Of a stretch of 64,000 nucleotides of DNA, positions 16,820-25,441 are shown in pieces. A program made the position numbers and the translations under genes. Where the stretch lies: positions 44,758 through 108,757 of the forward strand of contig JAUIFE010000028.1 of NCBI GenBank assembly GCA_030429565.1. The letters run 5' to 3'. Numbering within the stretch: the first letter of the stretch is position 1; each line of letters opens with the position of its first letter. This DNA is from Holophagae bacterium (lineage in GTDB: Bacteria > Acidobacteriota > Holophagae > Acanthopleuribacterales > Acanthopleuribacteraceae). The notes beneath the pieces are model-generated. The model saw only the letters and a program-made list of their open reading frames with translations. It ran no database searches and was not told where the DNA came from.

Positions 16820-17207
16820 GTCGCTTTCGCCCCAAAACCTCTTCCGTAACGGTCGATGGGTGACGCAGCAGTTTGCGCAACGAGACACTGGACAGGTGAG
16901 GATCGCGGTAACCCGAAGTCACACTCCCTTGAAGGCTTTCCGTTTTGAAACTCATCTCACATCCAAACTCATGCGTAACAACCTGTTAATCCCATTGAAC
17001 CGGTATTTACGGAAAGGCAAACCGCAAAGGCAGTGGTGGTTCGCGTTCCTGGTCAAGCTGACGTTCGTCGGCACAGGTAAAACCCGAAACACTGTTGGCA
17101 TTTGCCTTAACCCAAAACCCGGGTTGGCGAACATGAATCGTTAACCCAATAACCGAAAGTCGCACGTCACGCGGCAATAATACCAAAAACTATTTAGGAG
17201 TATTATC
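16820..17207. promoter_or_regulatory. Spacer between the two precursor genes
   Basis: A 388-bp non-coding segment. The final 90 bp resemble the upstream region of precursor 1 (CGCACGTCACGCGGC and TATTTAGGAGTATTATC before the ATG). The unit that was duplicated therefore included upstream control sequence, not only the peptide. Small frames here look meaningless. Confidence 0.45.
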
Positions 17208-17357
17208 ATGGAAAACCAACAAACGAATCAAGTTGTTGAAGGCGTTGTACAGTATGAAGCACCTATGTTGATCGACCTGGAAGAGTTCACCGGCTGCCAG
17301 ATGCACTGCAGTACCGGTGGCAGCGCCACGTCCCAGCCCCCGCCTCCTACTGCATAA
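17208..17357 (+). CDS. RiPP precursor peptide 2
   Basis: A 49-residue peptide: ATG 17208, ribosome site TTTAGGAG, stop TAA 17355-17357. The leader has QYEAPMLIDLEEFTG and the core CQMHCSTGGSA (Cys30, Cys34). The tail is TSQPPPPTA. Differences from precursor 1 inside the shared block are conservative (V/M, Y/F, S/M), while the first 14 residues have diverged, so both copies have been kept under selection on the motif and core. Equal length and equal Cys positions support processing by one enzyme set. Confidence 0.9.
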   Translation: MENQQTNQVVEGVVQYEAPMLIDLEEFTGCQMHCSTGGSATSQPPPPTA

Positions 17358-17526
17358 CCAGGTAGATTGGCGCCGGACTTTACCCGACTGATGCGGTGGT
17401 ACGCAACCGTGTGAGTCAGGTGCGGAGCGAGGAGTTTGTATCGCTTCGATCTCCTAAGCCGGCGCCCTGCCGCGGCCCAGTATGGGCGGTGTCAAAGACC
17501 GCTTGTTACCTGCGTTGCGGATCCGT

Positions 17527-17554
17527 CGAACCCGGCGGCTTGCCGTCGGGTTCG
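17527..17554 (+). terminator. Hairpin between precursor 2 and the radical SAM gene
   Basis: CGAACCCGGCGGC pairs with GCCGTCGGGTTCG over 13 bp (one G-T wobble) with a 2-nt loop. No proper T-run follows, so it may act as a partial terminator or an mRNA-protecting stem that keeps precursor transcript more abundant than that of the enzymes. Confidence 0.55.
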
Positions 17555-17614
17555 ATACCTCGCGTCAGTTCCTTCTTTATTACGATCCCCCCTTGTTAAA
17601 TTTGGAGATGAAAT

Positions 17615-18844
17615 ATGCAAGATTTGAAGCAAATACATCCTGGTCTGGCTCAGGTACCGACCGGTTCCCAGAACGAACTGTCGCTCGCCAAAAGCGATCC
17701 CAGCCGTTATCAACCCCAGGTGTATTGGTACCTTAGCTTTCGCTGTAACTTGGCATGTTCGCATTGTTGGGTAAACTCATCACCCGATGTCGATACGAGT
17801 AAAGACCTGAAAGAAGAAGATATCGAAATGGTTATCTCCCGTTTGGTCGAGTTGGATGTTGGCGGCGTGATCCTCACAGGCGGCGAGGTACTGCTGCGTC
17901 GCGACGCCCTCAAAATCATCCGTGCCATTACGGATGCGGGCATGGGCGTGGGCGTCGAAACGAACTCCCTATTGATCAAAGAACCTTTCATCGCATTGGC
18001 GCTTGACCTGCAGAAGCGCGGTCTTCTCAGTATGTCCATCAGCCTAGACGGTGGTACCCCTGAAACCCACGAGAAAATGCGCGGTAAAAAGACCTTCGCC
18101 CTAACCCTCGCCAAAATGCGCTTGTTGCGCGATAAAGGCGTCAAGTTTAGCTTTCAATGTGTTTTGAACCGAGAAAACTTGCACACCATCCCGCAATTGT
18201 TTGCACTGGCCGCGGAACTTTCGCCAAACTTGGAACGCCTGCAGTTCGCTTTTTTGAACCCGATCGGACGCGGTAAAGAGCTGGTCAACGATATTGGCAT
18301 TCGCCGAGAAGATTACTTCCAAATTTTCACGTATTTGCAGGAAGAAATTTTACGCGACAACGATTTCCAAGTCATTGTCGCCGGCCCGCCTGCGATCACA
18401 CCCCCTCCGTTTTTGAGCACTGTTTTCCACCACCCCCGTGTCACCTACAACATGACGTGTCCCTTCCCCATTCTCGGTATTCTTCCCAACGGCGACGTCA
18501 CGATCTGTGCCATGAGTCGTGACAATGAAGATCTGTATTTCGGCAATATTCGCGAGATTAGCCTGAAGGAAATTTGGGATCAAATGGGCATGCTCGAATT
18601 GCGCGACCAGTACTTGCGCGCGCAAACCTTTGAAGGCGTTTGCGGTGACTGTATCTGGAAGTTGCGCTGCAAAGGTGGTTGCCGAGCCCACGCCTACGAG
18701 GAAGGCGGCTCTTTTGAAGCGTCTCACCCCATTTGTGTCGGTCTCAACGAGCGCGGCGAATTCCCGAATCTCTACCGCATCTCAAAACATGCAGAAAAGA
18801 TGGGCACGCCCGCGCGTTTGGCAACGGTATCCGCCGAACCCTAA
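17615..18844 (+). CDS. Radical SAM/SPASM peptide maturase
   Basis: A 409-residue enzyme. The radical SAM cluster motif is CNLACSHC (Cys44, 48, 51), followed by the glycine motif LTGGEV. The C-terminal SPASM domain has the full set of seven Cys: Cys282, Cys298 (with NGDVTIC), Cys343-x2-Cys346-x5-Cys352-x3-Cys356 and Cys374, enough for two auxiliary 4Fe-4S clusters. Family members (PqqE, AlbA, SkfB and mycofactocin MftC types) modify ribosomal peptides. Ahead of the radical SAM domain lie about 35 residues without RRE features, so leader recognition is probably left to the separate PqqD-like protein. GGAG precedes the ATG. Confidence 0.95.
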   Translation: MQDLKQIHPGLAQVPTGSQNELSLAKSDPSRYQPQVYWYLSFRCNLACSHCWVNSSPDVDTSKDLKEEDIEMVISRLVELDVGGVILTGGEVLLRRDALKIIRAITDAGMGVGVETNSLLIKEPFIALALDLQKRGLLSMSISLDGGTPETHEKMRGKKTFALTLAKMRLLRDKGVKFSFQCVLNRENLHTIPQLFALAAELSPNLERLQFAFLNPIGRGKELVNDIGIRREDYFQIFTYLQEEILRDNDFQVIVAGPPAITPPPFLSTVFHHPRVTYNMTCPFPILGILPNGDVTICAMSRDNEDLYFGNIREISLKEIWDQMGMLELRDQYLRAQTFEGVCGDCIWKLRCKGGCRAHAYEEGGSFEASHPICVGLNERGEFPNLYRISKHAEKMGTPARLATVSAEP

Positions 18845-18865
18845 CCACCGAGGAAGGAGGCCCCC

Positions 18866-20467
18866 ATGCAACAAATTATGCCGGTTGATACGGTCAACCA
18901 TCAGTTCAACCAAGCGCATCAGCAACCTTATTTCCAAAGCCTCGTATTGCCAAACCACGCTTTTGTGAAATCCTTCTTCACGCCGAAAACCGGCGCACCA
19001 CCTATTGATTTAGCGGGTGCAGTCGGGCGGCTTGCTGATGGTAGCCGTTACACCAACAAACGCGGTGCCACATCGTTCGATACCTACGCGGCAACGCTGG
19101 CAGCCAATCCGCAACAGCCCATCATCCTCAATTGCTTGGGCGCCGCGACCCTGCTCGTCTCCTACCTGCGCAAGTGTGGCTGGTCGTCCGAGGATGTATT
19201 TGTGGTTCTGGCCGGTGAAAAAAGCAAAACTGAATATCATGCTTGGGCGCTGGTCCGCGCCGGTGCGGGTTTTTTCTATTGGATTAATCCGCGAGCCCCA
19301 CGGCCGGCGCGTTGGTACGGACGTGATTTGATCGCGCGCTTTTCGATTCATGCCGCCTTCAATGATCAAAAACTATGCTTCACCAGCGATGAAAAACAGG
19401 GTTTGCTGGCGCCAAAGCCGCAAACCGGACCGCGGTTTATCCTGTTCGGGAAAACCCAGCCCGGCCTTCAATCCGCCCTGCACAAGGTGATTCAACAACC
19501 CGCCTTTTTCGAGACGAAGGCGGTCGACCAAGCGCTTTTGAGCGAAGCAGAAACGCAACTGCTGAATAGGCATGAAATGCTGTGTCATGAAAACGACCAA
19601 TTGGTGCCAGGTCCCCGCCTGACCGTGATCAGTGCCTCCCAGGAACGGCGCTTTCACCAATTAACCGATCCTTTTATGGAAACCTACAGTCAATTGGTCG
19701 CCGAAAGTAAGCCGAACCTGCGCGCTTGTTTCGAGGATGGGCTCGCGTGCGGCAAGCAGTTCCGCTGGGAGGCGGTGTGTCACGCGGTCATGGCCGGTAT
19801 GTTGGTCGATCTCGGTGTGGCCAATCACCTCACCCAGCGCGGCTACCTTGCCGCCAATATGGAATCAACCGAAGTATGGGCTTTTGCGCTAAACCTCGCC
19901 GATCAAGCGTTTGGCGTGCAGTCGGTAAACCACAAACAACGGCGACTCGCGCAGCTTTGGCACCAAAATGTGCCGCGCTCGTTACGGGTGACCGCGCAAC
20001 AAGTAGACCAACTGACGGCCCTGGCGGCCGACAAAAGCGCGGCCTTGACACCCAAAGACCGCCTCTACCTATCCCATTTGGGTTTGGTCGCCCGCGATCA
20101 CGGCATTCTTCACACCACCGTGCCTTTTTTCTCGGCCGCCGATATGAGCAAACTCCTGCCACAACTGACAGCGGTTGCCGAGGCATTGGTGACCCGAGCA
20201 CTGCTCCCGGCACTCAACAGCGCGGGTAAGGACCCTGACTGGTGTGCCTTGCCACACAATCCTTCGCTGCGACATGCAGGAATCCGACTTCTGCTGGAAC
20301 AAGGTATGGCGCGTTTGATTGAACAAGCGGTTTTGCCACCTTTTCCCGCCACGGACCAAGTGGCTCCGACTTGGGGTCGCTGGCTTTGGGAAGAACCGCT
20401 CACAACAGCCGGACTCATCGACGCGATGGCTTCACCGCAACCGCTTAAAACGGAGGTTGTCCCATGA
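18866..20467 (+). CDS. Transglutaminase-like cysteine enzyme of unknown role
   Basis: A 533-residue soluble protein with AGGAAGGAGG before the ATG. Residues about 65-150 look like a transglutaminase-type papain-fold core: NCLGAATLLVSYLRKCGW (Cys90 at a helix start), EYHAWALV (His125 in the typical HAW context) and WINPRA (Asn141 where Asp-Pro is usual). The remaining 380 residues are mostly helical and unrecognised (MAGMLVDLGVANHL, LYLSHLGLVARDHG). Possible jobs are leader protease, peptide cyclase, or acyl transfer from the carrier protein to the peptide. The stop overlaps the start of the next gene (ATGA), so it belongs to the operon. Confidence 0.6.
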   Translation: MQQIMPVDTVNHQFNQAHQQPYFQSLVLPNHAFVKSFFTPKTGAPPIDLAGAVGRLADGSRYTNKRGATSFDTYAATLAANPQQPIILNCLGAATLLVSYLRKCGWSSEDVFVVLAGEKSKTEYHAWALVRAGAGFFYWINPRAPRPARWYGRDLIARFSIHAAFNDQKLCFTSDEKQGLLAPKPQTGPRFILFGKTQPGLQSALHKVIQQPAFFETKAVDQALLSEAETQLLNRHEMLCHENDQLVPGPRLTVISASQERRFHQLTDPFMETYSQLVAESKPNLRACFEDGLACGKQFRWEAVCHAVMAGMLVDLGVANHLTQRGYLAANMESTEVWAFALNLADQAFGVQSVNHKQRRLAQLWHQNVPRSLRVTAQQVDQLTALAADKSAALTPKDRLYLSHLGLVARDHGILHTTVPFFSAADMSKLLPQLTAVAEALVTRALLPALNSAGKDPDWCALPHNPSLRHAGIRLLLEQGMARLIEQAVLPPFPATDQVAPTWGRWLWEEPLTTAGLIDAMASPQPLKTEVVP

Positions 20468-21249
20468 ACCTATCGCTAACCGGTGAAGGCCGAACCGCAC
20501 TCATTACCGGCGGCGCAAGCGGCATAGGTTTGGGCGTTTGCCGTCGCTTTGCAGCGGCCGGCTACCGTGTCGTCATCGCGGATATCGACGCAGAGCGCGG
20601 TGTGGCAACCAGCCAAGCTATGACCCAAGACGGCGGCGAAGTCATGTTTGTCGCTACCGATGTAACCCAGCCTGAGCAGGTTGAAAACGCGGTAGCGGCC
20701 ACCTTAAAACGCTGGGAACGTTTGGATTTTGTTTTTAATAACGCGGGCATTCTCGAAACAGGCGCCTTGATTGAAGACTTAGACGAGGCAGAACTTGATC
20801 GCGCACTCGCCGTCAACCTAAAGGGCCCTTTTTATATGTGCAAGTACGCGGTGAGAGCCATGAAAATGCAGGGCGGCGGCGCCATCCTCAACATGGCCTC
20901 CATTACGGCCGAGGACGGCTCCCCCTACTTTCCCGCCTACAGTGCCTCCAAAGCCGGCGTAATCGCGCTCACCCGCAGCCTCGCCAGAAAAGTCGGCCGC
21001 TATGGCATCCGCATGAACTGTCTCAAACCGGGCTCCATTGACGGCACCGCCCTCTCTCAAAAAGCACTGCAGGGTCGCGAGCCGACGCAACGCGAGCGCC
21101 TCGGCTTGATGGCCAAAATCCCCTTGGCCCAAATCGGCCGGCCGGAGGATATTGCCAACTTCGCACTTTTCCTAGCCTCCCCTTTGGCGCGCCATATCCA
21201 CGGTTCGATCCTCACCATCGACGGCGGTGAAAGTCCTGGCTACAAATGA
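20464..21249 (+). CDS. Short-chain dehydrogenase/reductase 1
   Basis: A 261-residue NAD(P)-dependent oxidoreductase: cofactor motif TGGASGIGLG, NNAG motif, MASIT (catalytic Ser), Tyr-x3-Lys in YSASKAG, and the C-terminal ILTIDGGES typical of FabG-like enzymes. It overlaps the previous gene by 4 bp. It may reduce a keto group on the acyl chain or oxidise an alcohol; another reductase, at 24657, sits with the acyl genes proper. Confidence 0.93.
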   Translation: MNLSLTGEGRTALITGGASGIGLGVCRRFAAAGYRVVIADIDAERGVATSQAMTQDGGEVMFVATDVTQPEQVENAVAATLKRWERLDFVFNNAGILETGALIEDLDEAELDRALAVNLKGPFYMCKYAVRAMKMQGGGAILNMASITAEDGSPYFPAYSASKAGVIALTRSLARKVGRYGIRMNCLKPGSIDGTALSQKALQGREPTQRERLGLMAKIPLAQIGRPEDIANFALFLASPLARHIHGSILTIDGGESPGYK

Positions 21250-21307
21250 CTTGGCCTTTGAAGGGACGTTAACTGCGCCACCCATCCACCGAAGGAGCTT
21301 TTCAATA

Positions 21308-22426
21308 ATGACCCACTTTTTTTTGTTGATCCAACTTTGTTTCACCTTGCCAGGCGCCGAGCCAGGCGCGCCACACCGCTTAACCCTGACCCCCGATCTC
21401 AAACTGGGTACCAACCAAATCGACAGCCACCTGTTTTTCTCATATGGCGCGCGCTTCGCCGTCGACCCGCGCGGCATCATCGCCGTTCTGGATGGTCGCG
21501 ACCGCCGCGTCATCATGCTGTCACCCGAGGGTGATGTCATCAGCACCTTCGGCAGCAAAGGCCTGGGGCCTGGAGAATTTCTCGAACCCATCACCCTCAC
21601 CTTCACGCCCGAGTACAACCTTGCGGTCTTTGACGGTGAGCATAAAAAGGTGTTGGTGTTCACGCCCTTTGGTGAGTTCCTCGCCGAGACCCCCTTTGCC
21701 CACGATATTCAGTACATCATGAACCCCCACTACTTCCCCGACGGTCGGCTTATTTTCACCAGTGTGAAAAGCGATGCCGCGTACCGCTTCACTTACGATC
21801 TTTCTCTTTACAACCAGCAACTGGAACCCATCAAACAACTCCACGCCACCGCCGTGGACGGCGATAACCCCGACAATTTCGGTTCGCGAAGTTATTGGAC
21901 AAAGTTTCTGCAGGGTCACCTGGAAGCCTATGCCAATGCGTTGCCGCTGGGGGTGCCTTCGGGCAACGCCGTGTTTGTATGTCGCAGCGGGCAAGCAGGC
22001 GGCGCGTTGATCGACAGCGAACACGACACCGCCATCACGCTGACGCAAAAACCGGGCGTGCTGCCGGAAGCCCAGAAACGCGCCAAAAGCCGCCGTTTCT
22101 TCGAGTTACTGGCCTCCAATCCCCACCTTTCGAAGGTCCTCACCGAGCAAATCTTCGAAACAGCACTGAGCCACGCCGAAATCCCACGACCAACCGCTAT
22201 CGAAGCAGTGGTCCCCATGGGTAAGCAGGGTTTCGGCGTACTTGCCTACTACGACTGGACCGTCATGAAAGGGACCTTCCTTCGCTTTGACAACAGGGGC
22301 CTGCTACGCGCAACAGGCGTTTTCGAGGGTCCCGCCGACACCCTATTCGGCACCGACACTCACCTTTACGCCCTCGGTGAAGACCGTGACGAATTGGTTC
22401 GCTTGTACCGCTACAAATTAGATTGA
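21308..22426 (+). CDS. 6-bladed beta-propeller protein, exported
   Basis: A 372-residue protein. The ATG at 21308 (GAAGGAG upstream) starts a signal-like hydrophobic segment (HFFLLIQLCFTLPGA). Repeats include GSKGLGPGEFLEPITLTFTPEYNLAVFDGEHKKVLVFTP, the NHL/6-bladed propeller pattern (GxGPGEF, then a strand with D at the tip). Such proteins are binding platforms or peptidoglycan/peptide-linked lyases. Its presence inside the cluster suggests handling of the exported product in the periplasm, or immunity. No catalytic motif is evident. Confidence 0.8.
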   Translation: MTHFFLLIQLCFTLPGAEPGAPHRLTLTPDLKLGTNQIDSHLFFSYGARFAVDPRGIIAVLDGRDRRVIMLSPEGDVISTFGSKGLGPGEFLEPITLTFTPEYNLAVFDGEHKKVLVFTPFGEFLAETPFAHDIQYIMNPHYFPDGRLIFTSVKSDAAYRFTYDLSLYNQQLEPIKQLHATAVDGDNPDNFGSRSYWTKFLQGHLEAYANALPLGVPSGNAVFVCRSGQAGGALIDSEHDTAITLTQKPGVLPEAQKRAKSRRFFELLASNPHLSKVLTEQIFETALSHAEIPRPTAIEAVVPMGKQGFGVLAYYDWTVMKGTFLRFDNRGLLRATGVFEGPADTLFGTDTHLYALGEDRDELVRLYRYKLD

Positions 22427-22491
22427 CCGATCGCAGCGCGGCGGCGAGGCACCGTCGCCGCAATTCAACGGCGCATTCAGGAAGTTTGCTC

Positions 22492-24141
22492 ATGAACACC
22501 ACAACGCCACGTTTCTTATTTGGTACCTGGGTCGGCGATCACATCGGCTCACGCCTGCTCACCGATATTTACTTTCCCGAACCAGCGTCCACCGGCGCGA
22601 AACCTCGCCCCGTTATTTTAATGCGAACCCCCTACGGAACCCGAACGCCTGCTCTCATGAACCTCGGACGTTTGATGGCGAAGCTGGGTTTTGTGACCGT
22701 TTTGCAAAACGTGGCCGGCCGTTATGGCTCCGAGGGTTGCTTTGAGCCTTTCGTCAACGAATCGAATGACAGCGCACGCACATTGGCATGGCTCAGAGAC
22801 CAACCCTGGTTCAACGTCAATCAGGGCCTGTGCTTGTTCGGTGTTTCTTATTCTACCTATACCGCCTTTGCCGCGCTCACCGCAGCCGCCGCCCTATCAA
22901 TCCCGGTAGTCGGCCTTGTCTCGATCGCCGGTCTGGCCGATCCCCATGCCCACTTTTACCAGCAAGGTTCGTTTCAACTTCACTGGGCCCTGCCTTGGTC
23001 CTACATGGTCTCGGGTCCCCGTGATACCTTGCCCAGCCTAGTCGCTTTGCGAACCACCGCGGCAAACCCTTCGGCCCCAGCCGCAACCGCAACAGCCCCA
23101 CTGTTATTTGAACACTGGCGAACCAGACCCAACCATGAGGACGCCTATTGGACAAATTGCGACATGTTGCCCCGCATCAGCACCCACCGCATCCCCAGTC
23201 TTCATCTCGCCGGCCTCTATGATTTCAGCTTAGACGTTGGCTTGACCATATTTCACACCATGGAGAAAGCACACCCAGGTAGCGGACACCTCGTCATCGG
23301 ACCCTGGGACCACAACCAAATCTTCGCTTCGTTCCTGAACCACCTGGAAAATGCCACCAAGCCGAAGGGCGGCCCGCGAATTTTAGCCGACCTCTTCCTT
23401 CGATTCCTGAGTGGACGAGACACAAATTCAACCCAGCGGTCGGATCGCTTTTATTTTTGGCGGCGCGCGCCCCGCTCCCAAGACGAAGGCTGGCAAACGC
23501 TGCCCGATTTACCGCTGCTTGCGGACACCCATGACCTGTTCCTGCAACCGAAACGCACCGCGCCGGCACCAAAGCATGCGAGCTGGGAACACGACCCAGC
23601 GCGTCCGCTCCATTGGGCGCAGGGCAACTGCTGGACCTTGAATGGCTGGAGTGAAGCCGGGCCCGTGTGGCTTGAGCCCGAGCAAGATTCGCGTGAAGCG
23701 CTATTCCAAACGAAACCCTTACCGGAACCGCTGCACATGCGTGGACCGGTGACGCTGATGCTGCAACCTTGCCCGGAACCGCATACCAAGAAGGCCTTTA
23801 GCGTCGCCGTCAGACTTTGGTGCGTAACGCCCAGCGGTCACCGCCACTGGGTGCGCGACGGCATGATCCAACTGCCGGACGGCCACATCAGCGACAGCGA
23901 ATCCGCGCCTTGGATCAGCGTGTCCCTGGGCTGGACCAGCTTCACCTTCCCGCAAGGCGCCAGAATTGAGGCCAGTGTTTCCGGCAGTCTCTATCCCAAA
24001 TATGCCGTGGTCGGCGAAGCGCGCCGTTTCCATCACGCCGGCGGTCACACAAACCCGCCAAGACTAAGGTTTCACCACACCCGATCGCAAATCACACCAA
24101 ATCGAACGCCGTCGCCGCTGCAAGGAGTCGCTGCACCATGA
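22492..24141 (+). CDS. CocE/NonD-family alpha/beta hydrolase 2
   Basis: A 549-residue paralogue of the hydrolase at 14664. I used the ATG at 22492 (AGGAAG upstream) rather than the open TTG at 22423. Catalytic set: Ser119 in LFGVSYST, Asp244 in AGLYDFS and His274 in GPWDHN. The C-terminal jelly roll ends GSLYPKYAVVGEARR. The stop overlaps the FabZ-like gene start (ATGA), which ties it to the acyl-chain part of the cluster. Two such hydrolases in one cluster imply two cleavage or transfer steps. Confidence 0.9.
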   Translation: MNTTTPRFLFGTWVGDHIGSRLLTDIYFPEPASTGAKPRPVILMRTPYGTRTPALMNLGRLMAKLGFVTVLQNVAGRYGSEGCFEPFVNESNDSARTLAWLRDQPWFNVNQGLCLFGVSYSTYTAFAALTAAAALSIPVVGLVSIAGLADPHAHFYQQGSFQLHWALPWSYMVSGPRDTLPSLVALRTTAANPSAPAATATAPLLFEHWRTRPNHEDAYWTNCDMLPRISTHRIPSLHLAGLYDFSLDVGLTIFHTMEKAHPGSGHLVIGPWDHNQIFASFLNHLENATKPKGGPRILADLFLRFLSGRDTNSTQRSDRFYFWRRAPRSQDEGWQTLPDLPLLADTHDLFLQPKRTAPAPKHASWEHDPARPLHWAQGNCWTLNGWSEAGPVWLEPEQDSREALFQTKPLPEPLHMRGPVTLMLQPCPEPHTKKAFSVAVRLWCVTPSGHRHWVRDGMIQLPDGHISDSESAPWISVSLGWTSFTFPQGARIEASVSGSLYPKYAVVGEARRFHHAGGHTNPPRLRFHHTRSQITPNRTPSPLQGVAAP

Positions 24142-24632
24142 ACCCGAACCTCACCGAACCCCCTCGTCCGGCAAAAACGTTGGAACATGTGGAACTCCAG
24201 GCCTACCTACAGCAACGTTATCCGTTCCTTATGGTGGATAGGGTTAGCGACTACGCGCCCGGTTCGTTTTTACATGCCGTGAAGGCCGTCACCTGCAACG
24301 AACCCTGCTTTCAGGGCCATTTCCCGGATAACCCGGTCATGCCCGGCGTCATGATCATCGAAGCCTTGGCTCAAGCAGCATGCCTCTTGTTCCACTTGAG
24401 CCAGACCTCACCCATCGGCAACAGCCAAAGTCTGTTCCTGGCGACCGCCGACATCCAGTTTCGCAAGCCGGTGGTGCCTGGCGATGTGTTGCACCTCGAA
24501 GTTTCCAAACCATGTCTGCTGCCGGGGGCCGTCAGTGTGCGCGCCAAAGCCAAGTTATCCAATGACTTGGCGGCCAAAGGCAACCTCATGCTGATGCTTA
24601 ACAAGGCCGCGGCAGCCAAGACCGGCATTTAA
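24138..24632 (+). CDS. FabZ-like 3-hydroxyacyl-ACP dehydratase
   Basis: A 164-residue single hot-dog domain. The catalytic motif CFQGHFPDNPVMPGVMIIEALAQ has the His and the Glu used by FabZ/FabA. The opening LQQRYPFLMVDRV is also canonical. It dehydrates 3-hydroxyacyl-ACP during chain extension. It overlaps the hydrolase gene by 4 bp and is followed by a FabG-like gene 24 bp on. Confidence 0.94.
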   Translation: MNPNLTEPPRPAKTLEHVELQAYLQQRYPFLMVDRVSDYAPGSFLHAVKAVTCNEPCFQGHFPDNPVMPGVMIIEALAQAACLLFHLSQTSPIGNSQSLFLATADIQFRKPVVPGDVLHLEVSKPCLLPGAVSVRAKAKLSNDLAAKGNLMLMLNKAAAAKTGI

Positions 24633-24656
24633 CCCGGCACAATAAGGAGTGTTCCC

Positions 24657-25406
24657 ATGTTCGCATTAAAAGACCGCGTGGCCTTGGTCACTGGTGGAAG
24701 CGGTGGTTTGGGCCGAGCACTGGTAGGCGATCTCTGCCAGGACTGTCGCTTTGTGGGCTTCACCTATTCATCCAACGAGGCCGCCGCCGAGACTTTGACC
24801 AAAACCCTCGCGGAAGCTCACCCCGCAACCGACATTCAGGCTTTCCGGGTCGACGGCAGCGATGCGGCGGCAATGACGCGCGTGTTTCGCACCATCGAAG
24901 CGCGTCAAGGCCCGCTCGACCTGCTCGTCAATAATGCGGGCATCAACCCGGCGACGCCCCTGCTCGATCTCGATCTCGAAACTTGGCGACGCGCGCTTGA
25001 GGTCAATCTCACCGGTGCTTTTATCAGCACGCAACTGGCTGCGGAGCCGATGATGCGCCGGGGCTTTGGCAACATCATCAACATTAGTTCGGTGGCCGGA
25101 GCCCGTGGTTTCCCGGCTCAAACCGCCTATTCAGCCTCAAAAGCGGGTTTGATCGGCCTGACCCAATCCACGGCTTGGGAACTGGCCCCGTTCGGTGTTT
25201 CAGTCAACGCGGTAGCACCCGGTTACATTGATGCCGGCATGACATCAGTGATGAGCGACAGAAAACGCAAGACGGCCGTGAAATCCATTGCAAGTGGACG
25301 ATTTGGGAAACCGGAAGAAGTGGCGGCGGCAGTGCGTTACCTCGCTTCTCCCGCGTCGGCTTATGTCACCGGACAAACACTCACCTTGGACGGCGGCATT
25401 CGCTAA
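24657..25406 (+). CDS. FabG-like 3-oxoacyl-ACP reductase
   Basis: A 249-residue short-chain dehydrogenase: TGGSGGLGRA cofactor loop, NNAG, ISSVAG (Ser), YSASKAG (Tyr-x3-Lys), C-terminal TGQTLTLDGGIR. The length and the tail are those of FabG. The gene has AAGGAG and lies between the FabZ-like and enoyl-hydratase genes, so it should reduce the 3-oxo intermediates of the dedicated acyl-chain pathway. Confidence 0.94.
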   Translation: MFALKDRVALVTGGSGGLGRALVGDLCQDCRFVGFTYSSNEAAAETLTKTLAEAHPATDIQAFRVDGSDAAAMTRVFRTIEARQGPLDLLVNNAGINPATPLLDLDLETWRRALEVNLTGAFISTQLAAEPMMRRGFGNIINISSVAGARGFPAQTAYSASKAGLIGLTQSTAWELAPFGVSVNAVAPGYIDAGMTSVMSDRKRKTAVKSIASGRFGKPEEVAAAVRYLASPASAYVTGQTLTLDGGIR

Positions 25407-25441
25407 GTCACGAAAAAAGGCGCGAGAAAAAGGAGCAAAAC

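Noticed and set aside
17520..17560. GGTTCGATACC in a stem-loop context, considered as a tRNA T-arm
   Set aside because: No acceptor, D or anticodon arm can be built around it; it is the 3' side of a simple hairpin.
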